From assembly GCA_033725935.1 (NCBI GenBank), contig MU867063.1:62001-126000 (forward strand): a DNA stretch of 64,000 nucleotides. The letters are read 5' to 3'. Made by a program: the position numbers and the translations under genes. The first letter of the stretch is position 1. The number at the start of each line of letters is the position of its first letter. The stretch comes from Cladorrhinum sp. PSN259. Taxonomy: Eukaryota > Ascomycota > Sordariomycetes > Sordariales > Podosporaceae. Below are positions 55,030-64,000 of the stretch, one piece after another. The notes under the pieces were generated by a model. It saw only the letters and a list, made by a program, of their open reading frames with translations. It did no database searches and was not told the origin of the DNA.

Positions 55030-57975
55030 ATGCTGCTTCAGAGAATGGCATGCAAGCCGTTCCTATTATGCCTCACGATATGGACGACATTACTCCTTGG
55101 CGTCGCTACCGCGCAACAAACTGCAACAAACAATATCACAGACGAGATCCTGAACTTTGTGCCATCATGCGCTCAGGATTGTTTCAGGAGCTTCATCTCA
55201 TCAAACTTCGACTCGAGGATATGCGGCAACTCCCCATCACTACAGTGTCTATGCCGCCAAGTTGGAAAAACAGAGTATACGATAGGAGAAGGAGCTGTGT
55301 CGTGTATAGTTGGAGAGAGCCAGTTGGGCAGCTGTCGAGGACGGGATGCTACCAGTGAGTAGATATCAGCTCAGGGTTGCATGCTCATGGGTACGGTATA
55401 CTAATAGATCATAGGCGACGCAACATCAATTGCATATAATATGTGTATCGGGGTCTCACGAGCAGCACCAAGGACCCATCCTACTCTTACAGCAACTTTG
55501 CTTATTCCCCCAACTGGGACAGGCCCTCTGGTCGTTCCAACCCCGACCAAGACGGGGGCTGGCACAGGAACAACGGCAGCGGCAACAGGGACGAGCGGCT
55601 CGCCAACCACCCTTCGGAGCGCCACAACCAGCGGACCGACATCGACGACATCCCTACCTCCGATAGCTACCTCAGCCCCGGTGGAAGACAGCCGACCCCA
55701 ACTAACCGGCGGCCAGATCGCGGGCATTGTCATTGGAGCTGCGGGTGTCATTCTACTTGGTGTTCTTTTGGTTTTGCTCGCCAGATGCATTCGAAGGAAG
55801 AGATATCCGGATATTGAGAAGGCCAAAGGATTCGCCAAAATTGACGATTCAGGAAAGAATCGACCCATCAGTGAGGGTGGGCCTCTGATCTCCGGTCCTC
55901 TGTCTCAGATTCCATCAGCGAGGAACCCAGCAGATCCCAGATGGTATCCCGATCCTAACAACCCGATGGTCATGAAACAGGGTGCTCCACCAACACAGCA
56001 ACAACCACAGACCAACCAGTTTGTGGATTCAAGATGGTATCCTGATCCCAGTAACCCGATGGTGATGCGGAAGGGCAGTGAGTTGCGTGCGCAAAATGTT
56101 GGGTTGGCTATCTCAAGTCCATTGGTCCCTTCGACCGTGGTTAATGGATTGCCTTCTGCGCCATCTCCTGCTGCTCAAAACCGGGTACCGAATGTTGTCG
56201 TCAGTCCGCCTGCACCGGTTCTATCGCCACCGATGGCTGCGGCCAGACCAAACCAAAGCCCACCGAAGCCGACTCTGACTCTTGCGATCCCTGATCCCAA
56301 GATGACGCCTATCATTCGCGCGCCTGCGAGAAGAACCGACAGTGTGGTAACTGAATTTGCCGAGGATGGAGAGGTCGAAACCGCAACGACTGCTGTGTGG
56401 AGGCCGCCTCCATCTGATCCTCAGTCAGCCACTGCCTTGTTCTTTGCTGACAAGGGAGGAAACTGGGTGATGCGTAAGCAAGACCCGACAGCTTCGAGCA
56501 GCAAGAGGTTGCCAGCAATGCCACGGCAGCAGGCACCTCTAGAAGTTCCTGTTGGGCCTGTTCAAGTCGAGCTGCCGAGTCCCGAGCACAAGACCAGGGC
56601 TGAGAGGGCCCAAGAGGCATATGCTCCTCTCTCACCCGTGGCGATGGTGTCTCCTCTCAGGCTCCCGCTGAAACAAGGTGGTCCTCAAGCAAAACTGGGT
56701 TCTCCGATCACATTCAAGGATCAGCGCCGGGAGCCCCAGGTATCGAGACGTAACCCAGCTGCGAGGTCGCCTCAAGCTGCCGTGTTGGCCGAACCCACAC
56801 CAATCAATACTCGGCCACCGGCCGATGTGTTCTTCTCGGCAGGACCACAAGGAGGAAGAGATTTGACCAGGGTTGGGAGCAGGAGCCGGCGGCGATCGAC
56901 TACCAAGAGAAACCGGAGGTTCTCAGCAGACTCGTCGACCTCGATTGAATCAGGCGGCGCAGCCCCATTTGAAGACGAAGTCATTATCGAGGAAGAACCC
57001 CAAGCAGGCCTGTCTCCTGTCGCGCAATCCCCGACAACTCCAATCTCTCCTGGTAAATCTCCAGTCTCGTATCCTCGGATTCCAAGACGCAACGACCAGC
57101 CCCCTATGCCGAAGAGAGGCAGCAGCGGTGACTCTGAGCTTTTCCTTCCGAAAGGCCACCTTTACAACGTCTGGCATCCAGGCATGAAGGGAGGGTCAGG
57201 TGTCCCACCGATCAGGACCATGACCCCCCAGCACCAGCAGCCACAGCAGATGGTTGGCCCCAAGCGTCCTTTACTCTCCCCTCCTATCAACAGAAACCCA
57301 GGGCAAAGCAGAAGCGGTTCTCCAGAGATTCGCGGCGGTGCTCCTCCAACGATAGAAGAGCAATACTTTCGCAGCCAGAAGCGATTGTCTAACCCGGCGT
57401 CGTACTGGTATCCTCCTCCTTCTTCCCAGCAGCAGCAACGACGGGTTTCCATTCAACAGCAACAGCCTCAACGGTTACGCACTCCCCAACCCCAACAACA
57501 GTACCCTCCTCAACAACAACAGCAGCCGCGGAGATATCCTACACCACAGCAAACTGCGCAGCCACGTCCTCAACCCCAGCGACCTGCCCAACAGCAGCAG
57601 CAATTTGATCCCCACCCGGGTCAACTGTACCACCCACCTTCTTCCCGCCGTCAGTCCCAATATCAAGATCAATACCTCCCACAGCAGAACAAACCCTATC
57701 ATCCTCCTTCCCCACCGCCGACTCTGACCGGAACACCCCTTTCTGAGCAGAGCTCGAACAATTCGTTGCTGGCGAAGAGGAGAGGGGCCAACAAAGCTGC
57801 TGCCTTGCAGTTGGGCAACGGAGGGAACGTGAATGAGGTTTACAAGCAGAAGAAGTGGGAGAGACAGCAAGCTGCTACGGGTGAAGAGGTAGGGATGCCG
57901 CCTATTACGCCGGGGTGGGTACCCGAGTTGACACCTAGGAGGAGAGGGGGGGATCTAATTTTGGATGTGAGGTGA
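55030..57975 (+). CDS. CFEM-domain single-pass membrane protein with long Q/P-rich tail (961 aa)
   Basis: Exons 55030-55354 and 55415-57975, intron of 60 bases. The coding sum is 2886 bases. A signal peptide (about residues 1-28, ending GVATAQ; a second ATG six codons in is also possible) precedes a CFEM cysteine domain (about 40-120: FVPSCAQDCF, ICGNSPSLQCLCRQ, GAVSC, GSC, and MCIG after the intron, giving eight cysteines). A Thr/Ser/Pro stalk follows, then one membrane helix at about 208-232 (IAGIVIGAAGVILLGVLLVLLA) with a basic stop RCIRRKRYP, and about 730 cytoplasmic residues. The tail holds two copies of RWYPDP(N/S)NPMVM and a Gln/Pro-rich segment (roughly 770-880). The Asp that usually precedes CxC in haem-binding CFEM domains is not present (SPSLQCLC). 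A wall-sensing or adhesion role is possible but unproven. Confidence 0.85.
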
Positions 57976-58931
57976 TCACTTTTATCATCTCATTGTCTCG
58001 CAACCACATTCACTTATTCACTCACTTCGGACAAACGTTACACCCACGCGACCAACACATACCTATACCCATACACAGACACGTGTACGCACACAACGAT
58101 ATTTTCTATTCTTTTCCTATTCTTTTTATATTCTTTGTGTATAACAGCATCTCAATTTGTATATTGTATAACGAACGATCGGGGCCGGGCAAGGCATCGA
58201 GTAGCACTAAAGCATATATGGCGTTTCACTTTTTGTATCAACAGCGATTTTTATTTATTTATATTATTTTTAATCACAGGGGATAGCGGCTTGGAGAGAA
58301 CAATTTAAGAGAGGAGAAAGGGGGCCAAGACTATTTTTTTTTCACGAACTGATGACTAGATAAGAAAAGAAGAAGACGAAGAAGAAGAAGACGAAGAAGA
58401 AGAAGAAGACGAAGAAGAAGAAGAAGAAGACTGGCAAACAGATTTGAGCAGAAATGGGTTGGAAAAATCAAAAGCGAGAAGCAATATACAGTTTATACAT
58501 TCTCTCTTCAAGTTACATTGCAATCTTGGAGTGAAAAGACAAGAAAAGGGGGTTCCCTCCTCCTCCTGACAAAGGTCCTTCCGGGTTAGGGTTTACCCCT
58601 CATCTCTTTCACATGCATATGACAAGATGACAATTTACCCCTCCAAAACTTTTTATTACCCCTCGATTCAACCTTTTTTTTTTGTTCGGACCTACCCGAT
58701 ACTTGTCAATACATACATTAAAAGCCCGCATAATAGGTTTCTTATTCAGCTTCCATCTCGAGGATGCCGTAATAGGCTGCATATATCTTTTTTATATTAA
58801 CATTTTATGGGGTTCTCATGTGCATTCTTTTACAGGAAGGTGTCCGGACGGGTACCAACGGCAGTCACCTTAGTAAGGTCAGGCAGGGTGCCGGTAGATC
58901 GCACGGTTGGGTTTGTTGGTTGCTGGGGGGA
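57976..58931. other. CFEM gene 3' region with GAA/GAC repeats
   Basis: No coding signal. CA-rich then A/T-rich sequence, with a GAAGAC/GAAGAA repeat at 58367-58431. It leads into the poly-G run before the assembly gap. A single TTAGGGTTTA near 58586 is not a telomere array. Confidence 0.5.
58367..58431. repeat. GAA/GAC trinucleotide repeat
   Basis: About 65 bases of GAAGAAGAC-type trinucleotides in a non-coding region. Confidence 0.9.
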
Positions 58932-59068
58932 GGGGGGGGGGGGGGGGGGGGAACAAGGCACGTTTAACACGGGATGTGTGATTTGTGCAACCATTTGGAT
59001 TTAAAAGCGGATTTATTTACAAGCAGCGAAAATTTTCCTTTTTAAACCCATTTTTCGGNNNNNNNNNN

Positions 59069-59158
<90 letters not shown>
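58932..59158. other. Assembly gap: poly-G run, duplicated flank, 10 N, 90-base poly-C run
   Basis: Twenty G (58932-58951) are followed by 107 bases ending at the N block (59059-59068), then ninety C (59069-59158). The 107 bases after the G run repeat the 107 bases after the C run (59159-59265), with about a dozen mismatches that mostly copy an adjacent base. This is an unresolved homopolymer with a low-quality second copy, not a real duplication. Confidence 0.85.
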
Positions 59159-59160
<2 letters not shown>

Positions 59161-59265
59161 CAAGGCACGTTTCACACGGGATGTGTGATGTGTGCAACCA
59201 TGTGGATTTCTAAGCGGATTGATTGACAAGCAGCGAAACTTTTCCTTTTTCAACGCAGTTTTCGG

Positions 59266-60429
59266 CAGGGGTTCTCGGAGAGAGGAGACATGAAAGAAAC
59301 ATGGCTTTTGGGAGATCCGATGGGCGGATGGAATCCACCATAATGATAGAATTGAGGAGAAGGAGAACTGTAAACAGGAAACCTGGTGACAAAAGAGAAC
59401 AGGGCCGTCCCGTCCCCCCATCCCCGAGATTTTACCCCCGCTGTCGGACAACATTTTTTTCTCCATTTTTAGGGAGGGTGAGAGAGTGGATCGCGCCCTT
59501 TCCCATGGGGGCCTCGCCCGACGAGCGGGTAGCAGCGAAAATTTCCAATCCGCTGCGGTTCTCCTCTTCCCAGTATCGGATGTGCTGAGTTTGTAATAGG
59601 ACTCTCTTGTTGTTGATTGGAGCAAGACGGGAGGGAGAGACTTTCTTATACCTCCATTCTGCTTTGCACATTAATTCATCTCTCCCTCTTTCTTTTTCCT
59701 TCATGTCATTCTGACTTTTACACCCCACTATTATCTACCATCCATTTCCATCCCATCACCCGCGCTCTACAAAACACGGATCTGCAGCTGTTTCTAAAAC
59801 CGTCGTCTCACTGACCAGTTGCATCTCGGAAAAATTGCGTGCTTCCTTCTAGCAATAGACCATACGACGGCGTCATAGATTCTGATTCGGCAACGAGAAT
59901 CTTGCCAAGAATTTTCTTCACCCACGACAAGCTGCAAGGCTGTGAACGTGGTTGTTGAAAGCGTGGGGTGTGTGTGTGTGCATTTACAACCTACATATCT
60001 ATTCCGAGGAGTTCCAGTACTGAGGGGAAGGAAGGGAAAGAGGGAAAGGGAAAACGAAGAGCAGTCTGAGTTAAGGCTTCTTTTGCCCGCAGCAGTTACT
60101 TTTGGGAGTAAAGGAACATTCCGGGGATATCATCGTCAACATATCAGGGACACTCTCATTCACTCCCACTCTCCAGAATATTGCGCCGCAATTCCTCATT
60201 GGTGAGTTTGGTGAGTTGAAAGCTATACACCACCTGCATTTCACTCAGACACGGAATTGGATCGACAGAAACACACACATACACACACAGAGAGAGAAAG
60301 AGTTACACGGCTGAAGCCCCCTTTCTCACTGGCCGGCTTGTGAGAAAAGGAGTACAGGCCTCTCATCAACAACTTCCCCCCGGATTTCATCGGCATCACT
60401 CACAACAGCTTTATTAACAGTCTCAAATA
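59266..60429. other. Promoter and leader of glutamate-cysteine ligase
   Basis: About 1.2 kb without recognisable coding frame. The part nearest the gene has CA repeats (60272-60288) and C/T-rich leader sequence up to the ATG. Confidence 0.5.
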
Positions 60430-62807
60430 ATGGGTCTCTTGTGCGTATATCTTATCCCGCTTTTCATGGCATCATTCGTCCCTGGATCGGCTCCCGTGTA
60501 CATATACACACACTTGCACATATCCACGCCCACGTGTACATGCCGCCTCAGGGACGGCACCAAAACAGCCTTGATCATGACGTGATACTGATACTGCCTC
60601 TCAAACAGGGCACTGGGAACCGCTCTGGATTGGCCAGATGCAAAGACGAAAGCAGGACAAGTCAGGGCCTGGGGTATCAAGGTGAGAGCATGCTCACCCG
60701 AGACATCCGGTTGACTGCCTGAATGGGAATTGATCTTTTGCTTTTTGCTCTCTTTAGCAACTTTTAGAAATATGGAACAAGGCCAAGGGCAAAGAAAGGG
60801 ATGCTATGCTCTGGGGAGACGAGGTATGTTTTTTTTTTTTTTGTCTACTCGTATCATCGTCACACCATTTGCTGATATTTCCGTTCAGGTCGAGTACCTG
60901 GTCGTCACATACTCCAAAGATGACCCCAAGGTGTTGTTGTCCTTGAGGCAGGCCGATATTCTCGCAGCCTTGGCAAGTGGCAAGAATCTGTCGACTGCCA
61001 GTTGCGTTTCTACCTTACCTGATGGCTCGAGACCTCTGTGAGTGACACTTACCCCTTTTGTTATTGTTACACCAGACTAACACTGTTATACAGAGCCAAT
61101 GACCCGCCACCAGTCTTTCACCCAGAGTTTGGCAGGTTCATGCTTGAAACTACCCCTGGTAAGCCGTGGGGCATCGAGTTCAAGGAGCTTCTTAATGTTG
61201 AGCCAAACATGAAGTTGAGGAGATGCATCGCCAAAAACCACATGCTTCCCAATGAATTTCCAATCACTATAACAACCTTCCCCAGACTGGGTAGCCCCGG
61301 CGTTTTCACCGAACCCTCTTACCCAGTCTCTGGTCCCAAACTCAGATCTCAGTTCGTTCCAGATGAGATCGCCAACCCCCATATCCGCTTCCCGACCCTG
61401 GCTGCCAACATCCGCACTCGCCGTGGAAGAAAGGTCCAGGTTAACGTCCCTGTCTTCAGAGATGAGAATACCCCTTGGCCATGGAAGGATCCTACTGTCA
61501 AGTATGACCTCCACAACTGGCCCGAAGACGATGATGTCCGTAACGGTGCGGCACCAGACAACTTTATCCACATGGACGCCATGGCCTTTGGCATGGGCAG
61601 TTGTTGCCTTCAAATCACCTTTCAAGCCAAGAACTTGACAGAAGGAAGACAAATGTACGACCAGCTTAGTCCTCTAGGCCCTATCCTCCTCGCTCTTACG
61701 GCCGCCACGCCCACATACAAAGGATTCCTCGCCGACACCGACGTAAGATGGAACCAAATCAGCGCAGCAGTCGACGACCGCACCGCAGAAGAACTGGGCG
61801 AAAAGCCCCTCCAGACCTCGCGCTGGCGGATTCCCAAATCCCGTTACGCATCAAACTCGACATACATCTCGGAAGACTCGAGACTTCGTCCCGAATACTT
61901 TGACCCCGACCTCGTAATCGACCCAGAAATCAAGCAACAGCTTCTCGACGGAGGAATGGACGACCGTCTCGCAACACACTTTGCTCACCTGTTCATCCGT
62001 GACCCAATCGTAATCTTCAACGAAGACCTTGAAGAACTCGACCTCTCCAAAACAGACCACTTTGAGAACATTCAATCCACAAACTGGCAGCACATGAGAT
62101 TCAAACCTCCCCCCGCTGATAACTCGATCGGGTGGAGGGTTGAGTTCCGACCAATGGAGATTCAAATTACGGACTTTGAGAATGCCGCTTTTGCGGTTTT
62201 TATGGTTTTAATCACCAGAGTTATTTTGTCGTTTGATTTGAATTTCTATATCCCCATCAGGAGGGTGGACGAAAACATGGAGACTGCTCACCGCAGGGAT
62301 GCCGTCATCAACGACAAGTTTTGGTTTAGACGGAATCTGTTTCCCGCTCAACGGGCTGCGAGGGGCGGAAGCGGAGCTAATTCGCCTACCAGGGGGAATT
62401 CGAGACCTGCTTCTCCCGTGGGTCCCGTTGGAGATGAGTACAGGCTCATGAGCGTTAATGAGATCATTAACGGCTCGGCGTACGCGGGAGAGGAAAGGGA
62501 CGGGGAGGATGAGTTCCCTGGTTTGATACCACTTGTGGAGAGTTATCTGGACAGCGTGAATGTGGATGTCACGACGAGGTGTCAGTTGGCGAGATACTTG
62601 GATTTGATTAGGAAGAGGGCAAGCGGGGAGTTGTGGACTGCTGCTAGGTGGATTAGGCGGTTCGTGAGGGAGCATGAAGGGTACAAGGGGGATAGTGCGG
62701 TCAGCGAGGAGGTTACGAAGGATTTGGTTGGGGAGGTTATCAAGATTGGGGAGGGAAGAACGGGAGAGGTTAAGGGTGTTGGGGAGTTGTTGGGTGGATT
62801 TTTGTAG
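60430..62807 (+). CDS. gcs-1: Glutamate-cysteine ligase catalytic subunit (670 aa)
   Basis: ATP-dependent first step of glutathione synthesis in the cytosol. Exons 60430-60440 (11 bases), 60609-60681, 60758-60823, 60889-61037 and 61094-62807; introns of 168, 76, 65 and 56 bases. The coding sum is 2013 bases. The four small exons restore MGLLALGTALDWPDAK, GIKQLLEIWNKAKGKERD and LWGDEVEYLVV, the conserved GCL start with the GDEVEY metal/glutamate-binding motif. The large exon has PEFGRFMLETTPGKPW, FRDENTPWPW, HMDAMAFGMGSCCLQ, SPLGPILLALTAATPTYKG, NWQHMRFKPPP and WRVEFRPMEIQ. Length matches fungal enzymes (about 660-680). The first exon was placed by requiring TT|G to complete the fourth codon (Leu). 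Nothing suggests an inactive copy. Confidence 0.95.
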
Positions 62808-64000
62808 ATGATGAGAAGATGGTGGTGCAAGGGATTTAGACGGGGGGTGGGGATGAATAGGAGTGGCATTGTGTCCTTTTTTTTCTTTTTTCTTTTTCCT
62901 GTTGGTTTCGGCTTCATCATTGCTGTCTGGCTTCTTGCAAATGTGTGGTTATCTGCAATTGTTTTTTCGGGGGGTTTCGGTTTTTTTTTTTTTTGGTTTT
63001 TTTCCATCTCATTACTCATTTCCATTCAGCGGCATTTTAAGAATGAGATAGACAGACCTGTGGTTGTTTCATATATGTTTTCATGTTTCGTTTTGAGATC
63101 ATATAAGTATGCAAGGTAATGCATATTGAATGGTTGAAGTTGAGCATACGAACATGGGAACACTGATCAGGCAGGCAGACCATCTTTAACAACAGCACAT
63201 GGTCTCAAAGATGGCTCACAGAAGAATAAAAGAATATAGAGAATGATTGTCAGTAGAATGGATGGTAACTGAATTCCACGAGAGACTCAGGATCATTAGC
63301 AGGTACATACATAACATGACTGCGAGTCACTAGATAGGGCTTGATATATTTGGTAAGTCAGTCTTTTCTTCTTTTTGTCAACACTGAGAGCTTCCCGTAA
63401 GATGGTACATGTAGCAAAGCCTTGCACCAAGTGTAGGAACTTGAAGACATCATACCATCATCGCACCACAGCTCTTTTCACATTCGTGATTCACACAGAG
63501 GGCTTATGAAATTTTCTCATGCTGCAATTGATTATGAACCAGCCTCCCGTAACTCTTGTGACATTGATTGCTTCTTTATCAACTGTTTATTGATCTGTAA
63601 GGTTACCGTTATCCCCGTTCCTAAATCTCTACATTTTTCAACTACCTGGCACCGTGGGCTCTGCGCTGCTTACTACTGCAGCTTCCCATGACACCACCTG
63701 GTTGTTTTCATCTATAGGACTCCAATGCTCACACCACATGATCATTCCTCTACGGCTTGATGATCACACCGCATGTTCAAGAGGGGACCCTACGCGCATA
63801 CGAGCTTTGTATACAACCAAGCAGCAAGAGACATAACAGCAGCTACAATGACATCAAAGCTGGCCAGAAATATACCGGCATCCTCAACCTCTCAACACCA
63901 CCCCAATATGATCATCAGCATCATCATCCATCGATACCCTTCCACCGCTCTTTCCCCCTTTCACTATCCATCCTCAAGGAACAACCTTTCCTCAAAACAT
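62808..64000. other. Right-hand flank, no gene recognised
   Basis: The 3' UTR of glutamate-cysteine ligase (T-rich to about 63005) and then 900 bases of mixed sequence. A frame opening with ATG at 63848 runs to the window edge but has no recognisable content. Confidence 0.5.

Noticed and set aside
58580..58600. Telomere-like TTAGGGTTTA
   Set aside because: A single unit, flanked by ordinary sequence and active genes; no array.
58952..59265. Possible direct repeat or transposon target duplication around the gap
   Set aside because: Mismatch pattern follows neighbouring bases and the flanks are homopolymers, which fits read phasing error rather than mutation.
63848..64000. Frame opening with ATG and running off the right edge
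   Set aside because: Fifty residues rich in Ser/His/Ile with no family content; could be chance or leader.

Overview
The window is nuclear DNA of a filamentous ascomycete, most likely from the Sordariales (Neurospora/Sordaria type). Protein-coding genes carry short introns of about 54-100 bases with GTRNGT donors, pyrimidine-poor YAG acceptors and frequent one- or two-base phase shifts at junctions. Intergenic regions are long and rich in simple repeats. The protein families are typical of that group (CFEM, DUF3405, DUF6536, GH72, inl). No operons, phage, CRISPR array or intact transposon is visible. Species identity is inference.

Layout, left to right: a broken GH18 class V (killer-toxin-like) chitinase remnant (1-1757, +); about 3.7 kb without genes; a DUF3405 protein (5434-7713, -); a two-LIM paxillin-like protein (11042-13684, -); a 5.4 kb gene-free divergent region; inositol-3-phosphate synthase (19139-20767, +); a MEIOB-like OB-fold protein with a zinc ribbon (22285-24104, -); a peroxisomal 4-coumarate-CoA-ligase-like enzyme (24731-26589, -); tRNA-Ser(AGA) (27563-27644, +); an ERJ5-type J protein (28238-29406, -); a DUF6536 membrane protein (30058-32553, -); coatomer epsilon (34688-35698, +); a HAD phosphatase interrupted by an in-frame TAA (36463-37503, +); phosphatidylserine decarboxylase 2 (39292-42872, +); free methionine-R-sulfoxide reductase (43726-44955, +); a GPI-anchored GH72 glucanosyltransferase (45228-46789, -); BZZ1 (47883-50290, -); DBP5 (51335-52860, +); a CFEM single-pass membrane protein (55030-57975, +); a sequence gap with an assembly fault (58932-59270); and glutamate-cysteine ligase (60430-62807, +).

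The genes are mostly unrelated housekeeping functions: phospholipid precursors (inositol, phosphatidylethanolamine), cell wall and cortex (GH72, LIM, BZZ1, CFEM), secretory pathway (J protein, COPI epsilon), redox (glutathione, Met-sulfoxide) and mRNA export (DBP5). I derived every exon structure by hand; all coding sums are multiples of three and junctions restore conserved family sequence.

The observations most worth following are a probable fungal MEIOB homologue, a reductase gene with a start-codon-only exon and a 5-base microexon, an in-frame stop next to a CAA repeat in a HAD phosphatase, and a duplicated, error-ridden flank around the 10-N gap that is an assembly artefact rather than biology.
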